A stretch of 64,000 nucleotides of DNA, taken from the NCBI GenBank assembly GCA_964493245.1, contig CAZBNB010000012.1, positions 4,583-68,582 of the forward strand. Reading direction: 5' to 3'. The translations under genes and the position numbers were made by a program. Source of the DNA: CAZBNB01 sp964493245. Its GTDB lineage: Bacteria > Pseudomonadota > Gammaproteobacteria > Legionellales > Legionellaceae. A model generated the notes under the pieces. The model had not been told where the DNA came from. It searched no databases and was given only the letters and a program-made list of their open reading frames with translations. Shown here in pieces: positions 52,116 through 61,332 of this stretch (position 1 is its first letter; each line of letters opens with the position of its first letter).

Positions 52116-53459
52116 ATGCTAAGTAAAATTGTCATTGCCAATCGCGGCGAAATTGCATTACGCATTTTGCGAGCTTGTAAAGAGCTGGGCATTAGCACTG
52201 TTGCGGTGCACTCAGACGTAGACAAAGATTTGTTGCATGTGCGCTTGGCAGATGAGACCGTCTGTATTGGGCCAGCACCTTCGCAAAAAAGCTATCTCAA
52301 TATCCCCGCCATTATTTCTGCTGCAGAAATCACAGATGCGGTTGCCATTCATCCTGGCTACGGATTTTTATCTGAAAATGCTGACTTCGCAAACATTGTT
52401 GAGCAAAGCGGCTTTCGTTTCATTGGGCCTCGTGCCGAAACCATCCGCTTAATGGGCGATAAAGTGTCTGCCATTGCTGCTATGAAAAAAGCCGGCGTGC
52501 CTTGTGTACCAGGCTCAGATGGCCCTTTACCAGACGATGACAAACATAATTTAGCCTTAGGTAAGAAAATTGGTTACCCCGTCATTATTAAAGCAGCCGG
52601 CGGTGGCGGTGGTCGAGGCATGCGTGTCGTACATACTGAAGCGCATTTATTAAACGCGATTGCTCTCACTCGAAGTGAAGCCAAAGCCGCTTTTAATAAT
52701 CCCGTGGTTTACATGGAAAAATTTTTAGAAAATCCTCGCCATGTTGAGTTTCAAGTATTAGGCGATGGTAAGGGGCACGCCATTCACCTAGGTGAGCGTG
52801 ATTGCTCGATGCAGCGGCGTCATCAAAAAGTACTTGAAGAAGCCCCAGCGCCCGGTATCAGTGAAAAATTACGTCAAGAAATCGGTAGCTGTGTCGTAAA
52901 AGCCTGTTGCGACATGAAGTACCGCGGTGCAGGAACATTTGAATTTTTATATCAAGATGGCTGTTTTTATTTCATTGAGATGAACACCCGGATTCAAGTT
53001 GAGCATCCTGTCACTGAAATGATTACTGGCGTGGACTTGATTAAAGAGCAAATTAAAATCGCGAGCGACCTGCCCTTGACATTAAAGCAATCGGATATTG
53101 TTTTACGCGGTCATGCGATTGAGTGTCGTATCAACGCTGAAGATGCAAGAACATTTATGCCTTCACCAGGAACCATTCGATTATTACATCAGCCAGGTGG
53201 ACCCGGTATTCGTTTTGATTCACATATTTATAGCAGCTACACAGTGCCACCTAATTATGACTCCATGATTGGCAAGCTAATCGCTTATGGTGAGGACAGA
53301 GCAACTGCGTTGCGACGTATGCACAACGCATTGGATGAAATCGTCATTGATGGCATTAAAACCAATATTGAGCTACATCAACGCATTTTACATAACCATG
53401 ATTTTATTGACGGTGGTACCAATATTCATTATTTGGAAAAAATGCTAAAGGAAGAGTAA
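52116..53459 (+). CDS. accC: Biotin carboxylase AccC
   Basis: 447 residues from ATG 52116 (AAAGGG upstream); an earlier ATG inside accB is not used. ATP-grasp enzyme that carboxylates biotin on AccB. IVIANRGEIALRILRACKE, HPGYGFLSENADFA, glycine loop AAGGGGGRGMRVV, EAPAPGISEKLRQEIG and FIEMNTRIQVEHPVTEMITG are all present. Ten bases after accB; its stop overlaps prmA by one base. Confidence 0.97.
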   Translation: MLSKIVIANRGEIALRILRACKELGISTVAVHSDVDKDLLHVRLADETVCIGPAPSQKSYLNIPAIISAAEITDAVAIHPGYGFLSENADFANIVEQSGFRFIGPRAETIRLMGDKVSAIAAMKKAGVPCVPGSDGPLPDDDKHNLALGKKIGYPVIIKAAGGGGGRGMRVVHTEAHLLNAIALTRSEAKAAFNNPVVYMEKFLENPRHVEFQVLGDGKGHAIHLGERDCSMQRRHQKVLEEAPAPGISEKLRQEIGSCVVKACCDMKYRGAGTFEFLYQDGCFYFIEMNTRIQVEHPVTEMITGVDLIKEQIKIASDLPLTLKQSDIVLRGHAIECRINAEDARTFMPSPGTIRLLHQPGGPGIRFDSHIYSSYTVPPNYDSMIGKLIAYGEDRATALRRMHNALDEIVIDGIKTNIELHQRILHNHDFIDGGTNIHYLEKMLKEE

Positions 53460-54325
53460 TGCTACAGCTCAAAGTTGAACCATGCAGTCAAGATAGCACC
53501 GAAACCATCTCTGATTTATTAGAAGAGTTAGGTGCTCTATCTATCACACTCACCGATCAGTTTGATGATCCTATTTTAGAACCTGAGCCAGGAACAATAC
53601 CACTTTGGCCTCATGTGGTCTTACATGCAATTTATGACGCTGATTGTCATATGGACCATATTATTGACACATTAATGACATCACACCCCGAGCTATCTTG
53701 CTCTGTCAGCCATGTTCAGGAAAAAAATTGGGAGCGCGAGTGCTTGCGTGACTTTAAACCACAACGTTTTGGTCAGCAGCTTTGGATATGTCCCTCTTGG
53801 TTCACCCCCCCTGATGCTAAAGCAGTCAATGTTGTGCTTGATCCCGGTCTGGCTTTTGGAACCGGATCGCATCCAACCACTGGGCTTTGTCTGACATGGT
53901 TGGCAGAACATCCACCACAAAAAAAAGTCGTGATTGATTATGGCTGTGGATCTGGTATTTTAAGCGTTGCGGCATTAAAGTTGGGTGCAAAACATGTGTA
54001 TGCTGTCGATATTGATGAGCAAGCACTTATCGCAACCAAGCAAAATGCAGAAGTGAATCAAATCCAAACCAATATGCTGTCTATTGAGTATCCGGACACA
54101 CTGGAAACACCTGCTGATATTATCATGGCAAATATTTTATTAGCGCCACTGTTGACACTGAAAGCACGTTTTGAAGCCTTACTTAACCCCAACGGTATGT
54201 TAGTTATATCAGGTATTCTGGCAAATCAAGTGGATGAATTGATGGGAGTATACCAATCAGCCTTCTCACTCGTAGAATCAGAGCGAGAAGGTGATTGGGC
54301 GATGTTATATCTTAAATTAATCTAG
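53459..54325 (+). CDS. prmA: Ribosomal protein L11 methyltransferase
   Basis: 288 residues. SAM-dependent trimethylation of ribosomal protein L11. N-terminal substrate domain, linker, then catalytic domain with DPGLAFGTGSHPTTGLCL, SAM motif IDYGCGSGILSVAALKLGA and the NILLAPL motif near residue 220. Its 3' end overlaps mdh on the other strand by 9 bases. Confidence 0.94.
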   Translation: MLQLKVEPCSQDSTETISDLLEELGALSITLTDQFDDPILEPEPGTIPLWPHVVLHAIYDADCHMDHIIDTLMTSHPELSCSVSHVQEKNWERECLRDFKPQRFGQQLWICPSWFTPPDAKAVNVVLDPGLAFGTGSHPTTGLCLTWLAEHPPQKKVVIDYGCGSGILSVAALKLGAKHVYAVDIDEQALIATKQNAEVNQIQTNMLSIEYPDTLETPADIIMANILLAPLLTLKARFEALLNPNGMLVISGILANQVDELMGVYQSAFSLVESEREGDWAMLYLKLI

Positions 54326-55306
54326 CAATCCAAGCGATTTAACGATATCACGCTCGCCACGCAACTCATTTAATGTTGCGTTGAATTTTTCTTGACTGTA
54401 AGCATTGAATTCAAGGCCTTCAACGATACGCAATTGTCCTTTTTCAGTGCGTGTTGGGAAGGAAAACATGAGATCTTTATCAACACCGTATTCGCCATTA
54501 GAACTGTGGCAAATAGAAAACGACTCGCCAGCCGGCGTATCATTAACCACATGAATAATGCTTTGCATCACACCATTGGCAGCAGAAGCAGCAGATGACG
54601 CGCCTCTGGCTTTGATAACAGCTGCACCACGTTGTTGAATAGTTGGCACGAACGTTTCTTTCAGCCAGTTTTCATCACCAATCACTTCAGCAGCTGGGCG
54701 GTTATTAATTTTCGCATGATAAAAATCAGGGAACTGTGTAGACGAATGATTACCCCAGATAGTCATTTCAGTCACCGCAGTCAAATCAACTCCTGCTTTT
54801 TGTGCTAACTGTGTTCGCGCACGTAACTCATCCAGCATGGTCATCGCATAGAATCGATCATCAGGAATATCTTTGGCATGATGTTTTGCAATTAAACAGT
54901 TTGTATTACAAGGATTACCAACCACAAATACACGCACATCATCACTGGCGTATTGATTAATGGCTTGGCCTTGTTTTGTAAAAATTCCACCATTAATTTG
55001 TAATAAATCAGAGCGCTCCATTCCAGCTTTACGTGGTACAGACCCTACTAATAAAGCCCAATTAATGCCATCCATCGCTTGGTTCATATCCGATGTACAA
55101 ACAATGCGCTTTAAACGAGGAAATGCACAATCATCCAACTCCATCGCTACACCATGTAAGCTAGGAAGAGCTTGTTCTAACTCTAATAAGTTCAGTTCCA
55201 CATCCACATCTTTACCAAACATTTGGCCTGATGCAATACGAAAAATTAAGGCATAACCAATCTGCCCTGCTGCACCCGTTACGGCAACCCTGACTTTCTT
55301 ATTCAT
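54317..55306 (-). CDS. mdh: Malate dehydrogenase
   Basis: 329 residues. NAD-dependent interconversion of malate and oxaloacetate in the TCA cycle. Dinucleotide loop VTGAAGQIGYALIFRIA, substrate Arg in GSVPRKAGMERSDLL, catalytic Asp/Arg in MTMLDELRARTQLA and catalytic His in IWGNHSSTQFPD. The length and loop identify the cytosolic-type (group 2) enzyme, not the E. coli type. Single gene; the MITE copy B lies 40 bases upstream of its start. Confidence 0.95.
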   Translation of the reverse strand: MNKKVRVAVTGAAGQIGYALIFRIASGQMFGKDVDVELNLLELEQALPSLHGVAMELDDCAFPRLKRIVCTSDMNQAMDGINWALLVGSVPRKAGMERSDLLQINGGIFTKQGQAINQYASDDVRVFVVGNPCNTNCLIAKHHAKDIPDDRFYAMTMLDELRARTQLAQKAGVDLTAVTEMTIWGNHSSTQFPDFYHAKINNRPAAEVIGDENWLKETFVPTIQQRGAAVIKARGASSAASAANGVMQSIIHVVNDTPAGESFSICHSSNGEYGVDKDLMFSFPTRTEKGQLRIVEGLEFNAYSQEKFNATLNELRGERDIVKSLGLLD

Positions 55307-55345
55307 TCTATTTCCTTTGGTGTAATAAGCACGTTTTATTATGAT

Positions 55346-55458
55346 CAGAACTTACGAAAAACGCCAATGTTGAAGCAGAAAATAATTTTAATGATAAACT
55401 AAATAGCCGAATTAAAATTATCTTTTAACGAAGAGATCGGTGCTTTTCGTAAGTCCTG
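55346..55458. mobile_element. MITE-like element, copy B (113 bp)
   Basis: Ends CAGAACTTACGAAAA and, on the other strand, CAGGACTTACGAAAA, with arms of about 47 bp. Flanked by a 5-bp direct repeat ATGAT (55341-55345 and 55459-55463). Close in sequence to copy A at 40802-40924 in both arms and centre (ACTAAAT followed by a CCGA motif). It splits the divergent mdh-hemW promoter region. Confidence 0.85.
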
Positions 55459-55514
55459 ATGATATACTCCTTTGGCAGTATACTATTGCTTGAGCGAATG
55501 CGCTACTTCAAAAC

Positions 55515-56657
55515 ATGATGATTCCTTTATCTCTTTATATTCATATTCCCTGGTGTGTTCGTAAATGTCCATACTGTGATTTTAACTCGCATCAAAAGAC
55601 ACAATCTCTACCAGAAAAAGAATATATCCAGCGTTTGCTTCATGATTTAAAACAAGATCTGACTTGTTTTCCAACAACACGCTCATTGGCTTCAATTTTT
55701 ATTGGCGGTGGCACGCCCAGCTTATTTTCAGCCGACGCTTATGATCTTTTATTGACAGGTATTCAACATTTGCTGCCGTTTGAACCGGACATTGAGATTA
55801 CATTAGAGGCCAATCCCGGCACGGTAGAGCAGGCACGTTTTAAAGATTATCGCGCTATAGGAATCAATCGTCTATCGCTAGGAATACAAAGCTTTAATGC
55901 GAAACATTTGGAGCGCCTGGGACGAATTCATGATGAAAAACAAGCGCACCACGCCGTTGAAATGGCAAGGAATGCGGGTTTTGATAATCTCAATCTCGAT
56001 CTCATGCACGGATTGCCTGGGCAAAGCGTACCTGAAAGTCTGGCCGATTTACAAGAAGCTATCAACCATCAACCCGAGCATGTGTCTTGGTATCAACTCA
56101 CCATTGAGCCTAATACAGTATTCTACAAAACCAAGCCGGATCTGCCAAAAGAAGATGATGTATTTGACATGGAGGAAACCGGATTTGATTTGCTGCAAAA
56201 ACACCGTTATCAACGCTATGAAATATCTGCTTTTTGTCAACCCAAACGTGCCTCTAAACACAATCTCAATTATTGGTTGTTCGGTGATTACTATGGTATT
56301 GGAGCTGGGGCACATGGCAAATTAAGTAGCGAAGATGGGCAGAAAATTGTACGGACACGTAAACATCGACAACCCAACGATTATCTTAACACAGATAAAG
56401 ACTGTCTCACGGAATGCCATGAAATTAGTCATATTGATAAACCGTTTGAGTTTATCCTCAATACCAGCCGCCTCGAGCAAGCGATTCCCTACGAACTATG
56501 GACACAGCGTACTGGACTGGACATCGCATTACTATTACCGACGTTACAATTAGCAGAGCAAAAAGGTCTGGTAACGTGCTACCCAACACATTGGCAAATT
56601 ACGGCGATGGGAAGACGCTTCGCAAACAATTTACAAATGTTGTTTTTGTCTGCGTAG
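55515..56657 (+). CDS. hemW: HemW, radical SAM heme chaperone
   Basis: 380 residues. Formerly called coproporphyrinogen dehydrogenase-like; HemW transfers heme to client proteins and holds a 4Fe-4S cluster bound by CVRKCPYCDF near residue 14. FIGGGTPSLF, LEANPG, INRLSLGIQSFNAKHLERLGR and a C-terminal HemN-type domain (YGIGAGAHGKLSSEDG) are present. It lacks the N-terminal extension of HemN. Two ATGs at the start (55515, 55518). Its 3' end overlaps the unknown gene on the minus strand by 59 bases. Confidence 0.93.
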   Translation: MMIPLSLYIHIPWCVRKCPYCDFNSHQKTQSLPEKEYIQRLLHDLKQDLTCFPTTRSLASIFIGGGTPSLFSADAYDLLLTGIQHLLPFEPDIEITLEANPGTVEQARFKDYRAIGINRLSLGIQSFNAKHLERLGRIHDEKQAHHAVEMARNAGFDNLNLDLMHGLPGQSVPESLADLQEAINHQPEHVSWYQLTIEPNTVFYKTKPDLPKEDDVFDMEETGFDLLQKHRYQRYEISAFCQPKRASKHNLNYWLFGDYYGIGAGAHGKLSSEDGQKIVRTRKHRQPNDYLNTDKDCLTECHEISHIDKPFEFILNTSRLEQAIPYELWTQRTGLDIALLLPTLQLAEQKGLVTCYPTHWQITAMGRRFANNLQMLFLSA

Positions 56658-57627
56658 TCTCAAGCATATCCTCTGGTTTAACCTTATGAAAAAACGAACT
56701 TTTTTCTATCCAAGGCTGTGAGGACAGTGATTGATATTCATTCGCATGCATTATTGACAATGTATCGTCAACGTTAGCAAAATTTAATCTTGCTAACGCA
56801 TCAATAGCGCTCACATTATCTTGATTGATTTCTGCATAGAATTTTAGCCTCATAGAGGGATATTCTATGACCAAATAATCAACATGATCTAACCGAAGAA
56901 GTCTGGAAGTATATCGCTCAGCATCAAACAGAGCATGCACTTGATGCGCTTTTTGATCCAATAAAAAATCTTCTAAAGCGATTAGCTCTACTGTGCGTGA
57001 TGGATGTGCTCGATCTTGAGCATTTTTGTTAAAAGACAAACCTGCATTCAGGTCATCACGCGCATGTAGCCCTTGTAATGCAAATGCTTTTTGCTTAATA
57101 GCATCGCTGTAAAAAGAGCTTCCATACGCCACCAGTAAACTAAACGGCAATCCTAAGAAAAATACGCTTAATAAGCTGACCACAACACGCAATAATCCAT
57201 GTGTTAACACATTCCACAATACAAAACCAACCCATACAGGATACTCCGCATAATGCACAGCCGCTCGCAACAAAAACGACGCCTTTTTTTGTACATCTGA
57301 TGAATCAGACTCATCTTGGTATTTGGCTTTTTGCGCCTGAATCGCTACCAGTAATTTAGCGAGACACCATGTCACGCCATAAGGAATACACAATGTCAAA
57401 TAGTCAAACAACCCCAAACGAATTTCTGCAGACACTTGCTCCCAATCAGCAACTTGAAAAAACCAATTTACACCCGAAGAAGCTGTTTTATCGATGGCAA
57501 TATTACCTGTAAACACGGTGAAACTGTCTTTTATTTTTTGAGTGGCAGACGTTCGCAACGTACGTGCATGCGGATATTGATGATGCTCAAATACAAAAGA
57601 AAACGGATTTTTATCCACGATAAGCAC
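56599..57627 (-). CDS. Unknown membrane protein
   Basis: 342 residues with no family I recognise. Hydrophobic segments at about 72-96 (LFDYLTLCIPYGVTWCLAKLL) and about 130-175 (VWVGFVLWNVLTHGLL, LLSVFFLGLPFSLLVAYG) suggest two to four membrane spans between a soluble N-terminal part and a C-terminal soluble half of about 165 residues. No signal peptide. The C-terminus is KVKPEDMLETTQTKT followed by a hydrophobic tail; a secreted effector is possible in this kind of organism but not shown. Convergent with hemW, overlapping it by 59 bases, and divergent from plsY. Confidence 0.7.
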   Translation of the reverse strand: MLIVDKNPFSFVFEHHQYPHARTLRTSATQKIKDSFTVFTGNIAIDKTASSGVNWFFQVADWEQVSAEIRLGLFDYLTLCIPYGVTWCLAKLLVAIQAQKAKYQDESDSSDVQKKASFLLRAAVHYAEYPVWVGFVLWNVLTHGLLRVVVSLLSVFFLGLPFSLLVAYGSSFYSDAIKQKAFALQGLHARDDLNAGLSFNKNAQDRAHPSRTVELIALEDFLLDQKAHQVHALFDAERYTSRLLRLDHVDYLVIEYPSMRLKFYAEINQDNVSAIDALARLNFANVDDTLSIMHANEYQSLSSQPWIEKSSFFHKVKPEDMLETTQTKTTFVNCLRSVFPSP

Positions 57628-57764
57628 ATGACGGGTTGTTAAGTTGGAGGATATTATAACAAAGTTGTAAAATAGTATCCATTTTTATGCTGTACCACCC
57701 CGTTACAAACCACACTGAAAATGGCATAATCGTCGACATCTGATTGTTATCAAAGGATTGTACT

Positions 57765-58349
57765 ATGCTATTTGCCTTAATCGCGATGATTGTGAGCTAT
57801 ATCGTCGGCTCGCTTTGCTCCGCTATCATTGTTTCAGAACTTTGCCACTTAGAGGATCCACGCACAGCTGGATCCAAAAATCCTGGCGCCACCAATGTAC
57901 TGCGTTTATCAGGGAAAAAATACGCAGCGATTGTCTTGCTTGGTGATATGCTTAAAGGTTTAGTGCCATTGATTATTGGTCATCTTTGCGGTGCGAGCCC
58001 TCTCCTGCTTGGATGGATGGGGTTGGCCACTGTTTTAGGACATATATTTCCGTTTTTTTATGGATTTCAAGGTGGAAAAGGTGTGGCTACTGCGCTGGGT
58101 GTGATGCTTGGATTAAGCCCGTTACTTGGCTTACTCAGTTGTGTTATTTGGCTTATCACTGCGAAAATCAGTCGCTATTCTTCTTTGGCCTCCATGGTGA
58201 GCATCGCCACAGCACCTTTACTGGTTTTGTGTTCTGCCAATCATGGCGCGACATTCCCTATTTTAATAATCGCTGGTTGTATTCTCTATAAACATAAAGA
58301 GAATATCGCTAGACTAAAAAACCATGAAGAATCGAAAATTAATATTTAG
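57765..58349 (+). CDS. plsY: Glycerol-3-phosphate acyltransferase PlsY
   Basis: 194 residues from ATG 57765 (AGGA 8 bases upstream). Inner-membrane acyltransferase using acyl-phosphate to start phospholipid synthesis. Motifs: IVSYIVGSLCSAII, GSKNPGATNVLRLSGKK, and FFYGFQGGKGVATALGVMLG. About five membrane segments. In gammaproteobacteria plsY lies next to the rpsU-dnaG-rpoD region, as here. PlsX is not in the window. Confidence 0.93.
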   Translation: MLFALIAMIVSYIVGSLCSAIIVSELCHLEDPRTAGSKNPGATNVLRLSGKKYAAIVLLGDMLKGLVPLIIGHLCGASPLLLGWMGLATVLGHIFPFFYGFQGGKGVATALGVMLGLSPLLGLLSCVIWLITAKISRYSSLASMVSIATAPLLVLCSANHGATFPILIIAGCILYKHKENIARLKNHEESKINI

Positions 58350-58362
58350 CGAAGAAAATAAC

Positions 58363-58391
58363 TTGACTGATTTCATACCTAGCACTAAAAT
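58363..58391 (+). promoter_or_regulatory. Sigma-70 promoter of the rpsU operon
   Basis: TTGACT (58363-58368), 17-base spacer, TAAAAT (58386-58391); five of six bases fit consensus in each box. The expected start is near 58398, about 28 bases before the rpsU ATG. Confidence 0.75.
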
Positions 58392-58425
58392 TGCCAACCT
58401 ATATTGAATATTTAAGGATCACTGA

Positions 58426-58656
58426 ATGCCCACAGTTCGCGTTAAAGAAGGCGAAAACCCAGAATACGCATTGCGTCGCTTCAAGCGTTCATGCGAAAAA
58501 GCTGGTTTATTAACTGAATTACGTCGCAGAGAGTTTTATGAAAAACCAACGGCAGAACGTAAACGTAAGCAGGCTGCAGCAGTTAAACGTCATCTTAAAA
58601 AGACTTTGCGTGATTCAGGACCTGGTCGTGATAGACGCCGACGTAAATCAGCATGA
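58426..58656 (+). CDS. rpsU: Ribosomal protein S21
   Basis: 76 residues, basic, with the bS21 pattern ENPEYALRRFKRSCEKAGLL and RREFYEKPTAERKRK. First gene of the macromolecular synthesis operon; AAGGAT lies upstream of its ATG. The stop overlaps yqeY (ATGA). The Arg-rich tail RDSGPGRDRRRRKS is somewhat longer than in E. coli. Confidence 0.97.
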   Translation: MPTVRVKEGENPEYALRRFKRSCEKAGLLTELRRREFYEKPTAERKRKQAAAVKRHLKKTLRDSGPGRDRRRRKSA

Positions 58657-59099
58657 GCATCAAAGCAACCTTAAATGATGACTTAAAAAATGCCATGAGA
58701 GCGCGCGAAAAGTCAAAACTTGACGCGTTGCGCTTGATCATGGCAGCTATCAAACAAATCGAAGTCGATGAGCGTATCGAAGTCGATGATGTCCGAATGT
58801 TAACTATTCTAGAGAAGCTTAGTAAGCAACGTAAAGAGTCTATTACTCAATTTAAGGCTGCTAACCGTCTTGATCTGGTTGAAAAAGAAGAGTTTGAACT
58901 GGCTATTATTCAACATTATCTACCAGAACCACTCAGTGAGACGGAAGTTAATAAAATCATAGAAGACGCTGTGCATACGCTTGACGCTAAAGCGATTAGC
59001 GACATGGGCAAAGTCATGGCTCATGTGAAAACGTCATTACAAGGGCGTGCTGATATGGCCAAAGTCAGCGCACTTATTAAAGCAAAACTCAGCCATTAA
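58653..59099 (+). CDS. yqeY: YqeY/GatB-like protein
   Basis: 148 residues. GatB/Yqey domain alone: DDLKNAMRAREKSKLDALRLIMAA, SITQFKAANRLDLVEKEEFEL, AISDMGKVMAHVKTSLQGRADM. The C-terminal domain is related to the tRNA-binding tail of GatB, but the activity of free-standing YqeY is unsettled. It is common between rpsU and dnaG in many gammaproteobacteria. Overlaps rpsU by 4 bases. Confidence 0.93.
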   Translation: MSIKATLNDDLKNAMRAREKSKLDALRLIMAAIKQIEVDERIEVDDVRMLTILEKLSKQRKESITQFKAANRLDLVEKEEFELAIIQHYLPEPLSETEVNKIIEDAVHTLDAKAISDMGKVMAHVKTSLQGRADMAKVSALIKAKLSH

Positions 59100-59142
59100 C
59101 TCTTTTGTATTTTAAATTAAATTTCGATAAATCTGATCGTTC

Positions 59143-59244
59143 ACGGCCTCGCTCTTGAAGCTTAGAAAACGGTCAGGTTTAAGCGCATTTTCGAGCTAAA
59201 ATGCACCAAATAGAGCCGTTCGGTGAACAGGCGTGAACATTTAC
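59143..59244. repeat. Dispersed intergenic repeat, copy 3 (full-length, about 102 bp)
   Basis: Right end 59221-59244 is a perfect 24-nt inverted match to 6933-6956. The left end ATCGTTCACGG (59144) mirrors it imperfectly, so the whole is flanked by a loose terminal inverted repeat around GTTCACG. On the minus strand it aligns to 3249-3290 as well. It lies between yqeY and dnaG and may split the operon. Confidence 0.6.
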
Positions 59245-59297
59245 GTGAGCACTTACCGATAAATAACGCGGGCATCGACTGTGATAAAGGCATAAAC

Positions 59298-61031
59298 ATG
59301 CACGGATTGATTCCACGCCCTTTTATTGATGACTTACTTCAACAAGTTGATATTGTTGAGTTCATAGACAGTTATGTGCCCTTAAAAAAACGGGGCTCAA
59401 GCCACCTAGCCTGTTGTCCTTTCCACAATGAAAAAACCCCCTCATTCAATGTTGTCAGCAAAAAACAGTTTTACCATTGCTTTGGATGTGGCGCGAGTGG
59501 CAATGCCATCAGCTTTGCTATGCAATATCTGCAACAGTCTTTCCCTGAGGCCATTGAAACATTAGCCACACGTGCCGGCATAACGGTGCCACGCGAACAA
59601 TCCACAGATAAAAACGCACCGTCTAAAACATCTCTTTATGACATGTTGCAACAAGTGACACAATTTTATCAACAAGCCCTCAAAAAAACAGGACAAGCAG
59701 CCATTGCTTATCTAAAACAACGCGGAATTACAGGCGAGATCGCACAGCGTTATCAACTCGGATACGCTTCCAATCAATGGCATACAATCGAATCGGCTTT
59801 TAAAACACATCAAAATGAACTACTCGCAACGGGTATGTTGGTTCAACGCGATAATGGTCAAATGTATGATCGCTACCGGCACCGTATCATGTTTCCCATT
59901 CATGATCGACATGGACATATGATAGGTTTTGGCGGCCGTAGTCTCGATGACACACAAAAGCCTAAATATCTAAACTCACCCGAAACAGTTTTATTTCAAA
60001 AAAATCGAGAATTATATGGGTTGCATCAGTGCATTCAATATAAAGCTGACTTTACGCAATTGATTGTCGTTGAGGGATACATGGACGTCATTGCACTAGC
60101 CCAACATGGCATTCAAAATGCCGTCGCAACACTGGGAACTGCAACCAGTAGCTATCATATTCAATTATTAGCTAAATACACCAAACAAATTGTGTTTTGT
60201 TTTGATGGTGATGAAGCCGGACAACAAGCTGCCTGGCGCGCTTTAGAAAATTGCTTAGCCCATTTAGACAGCGGTCTCAATGCCCTGTTTGTATTTTTAC
60301 CCGCCGCCCATGATCCTGATTCTTTAATCCGTGAAGAAGGCCAAGCTGCATTCTTAAAACGATTAACACAAGCAATTCCAATGCAACGATTCTTTTTTGA
60401 TAAGCTCTTAGATGGAATTGATAACAAAACCTTGGCTGGAAAAACGCAGTTGATTGGGCGTGCTAAACCTTATTTAGGAAAAATGCCGGATGGTCCAGCA
60501 AAAGAATTACTCATTGAAACATTGGTTCGACTCACACGCATAGAACATCATCGTGTCATACAATTTATGATGGAAGAAACAAACACAACAGCCCAACCTC
60601 AATCACAAAACCAAACCATCACACGGACACCACTTAACATCGCCCTGGCACTGTTATTACAACAACCAGCGCTTTACACACCTGATATGAATTTATTAAT
60701 GCGTGACGATTTAGAAATGGCGTTATTGCAACAAATTATGCAATATATTCACGAAAATTCTAAAATATCTACCGGTGGATTAATCGAGCATTGGCGCGAT
60801 ACGGATTGGTTCGAAACCATGCATGCATTGGCTGCGTGGGAACATCAGGTTCCGCAAGAAGCACAACGCAAAGAACTGAAAGAAATTTTGCTATTTATCA
60901 ACAAACAACACCACGAAAATAAAATTCAAATTTTAATTGAAAAAGCCCGAAACATGGGCTTAACTGAAACGGAACGTTTGGAGTTACAAACCTTGTTACA
61001 AGAGCGTCATCGAGTACAAGCAATAAAATAG
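59298..61031 (+). CDS. dnaG: DNA primase DnaG
   Basis: 577 residues from ATG 59298 (AAGG 8 bases upstream); an open reading 25 residues longer runs into the repeat and is foreign to the family. N-terminal zinc finger CCPFHNEKTPSF ... FHCFGCGASG-type (HCFGCG), TOPRIM core with EGYMDV, and FDGDEAGQQAAWRALE, then the C-terminal DnaB-interacting domain from about residue 440. Makes RNA primers at the replication fork. The preceding gap to yqeY is 198 bases. Confidence 0.97.
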   Translation: MHGLIPRPFIDDLLQQVDIVEFIDSYVPLKKRGSSHLACCPFHNEKTPSFNVVSKKQFYHCFGCGASGNAISFAMQYLQQSFPEAIETLATRAGITVPREQSTDKNAPSKTSLYDMLQQVTQFYQQALKKTGQAAIAYLKQRGITGEIAQRYQLGYASNQWHTIESAFKTHQNELLATGMLVQRDNGQMYDRYRHRIMFPIHDRHGHMIGFGGRSLDDTQKPKYLNSPETVLFQKNRELYGLHQCIQYKADFTQLIVVEGYMDVIALAQHGIQNAVATLGTATSSYHIQLLAKYTKQIVFCFDGDEAGQQAAWRALENCLAHLDSGLNALFVFLPAAHDPDSLIREEGQAAFLKRLTQAIPMQRFFFDKLLDGIDNKTLAGKTQLIGRAKPYLGKMPDGPAKELLIETLVRLTRIEHHRVIQFMMEETNTTAQPQSQNQTITRTPLNIALALLLQQPALYTPDMNLLMRDDLEMALLQQIMQYIHENSKISTGGLIEHWRDTDWFETMHALAAWEHQVPQEAQRKELKEILLFINKQHHENKIQILIEKARNMGLTETERLELQTLLQERHRVQAIK

Positions 61032-61332
61032 TATCTAAGCGTTTTTATAAACCATTTTTTGTAATCGTTCATGAGGAATGCCTGAACTCCTAGGAACAAA
61101 TGTGAATATTTGCCATTTATTTCAGAACGAATGAAAGAGGAGAAGACCCCTAACTATTTGTTAATAAACCAATAGTTAGCATGTTTATTATGCGTCATGA
61201 TCAATTGTTGTCAATGACCTAGTAACTTGACGTCACAACGTTTATAATTCACGGATTTTTATCCATGGAAGCATGTTACTTTTGTAATATGAAGCAGTCT
61301 TTAAATTAACCAGCGCGAGTACTTGTATCACT
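61032..61332. other. dnaG-rpoD spacer
   Basis: 301 bases without a gene. It holds a 9-bp inverted repeat (arms 61150-61158 and 61171-61179, 12-nt loop) and a TATAAT at 61243-61248, 85 bases before the rpoD ATG, with no good -35 at the right distance. In many relatives rpoD has extra promoters here (some stress responsive); none could be fixed by eye. Confidence 0.45.

Noticed and set aside
54317..55306. Odd active-site motif in Mdh (MTMLDELRA instead of MTRLDHNRA)
   Set aside because: The catalytic Asp and Arg are kept and Met at this position is allowed in the family pattern, so it is not unusual.
59223..59297. 25-residue N-terminal extension of DnaG
   Set aside because: It begins inside the dispersed repeat; ATG 59298 has AAGG and gives the standard DnaG start and length.
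61227..61248. TTGACG-TATAAT as an rpoD promoter
   Set aside because: The spacer is only 10 bases, too short for sigma-70.
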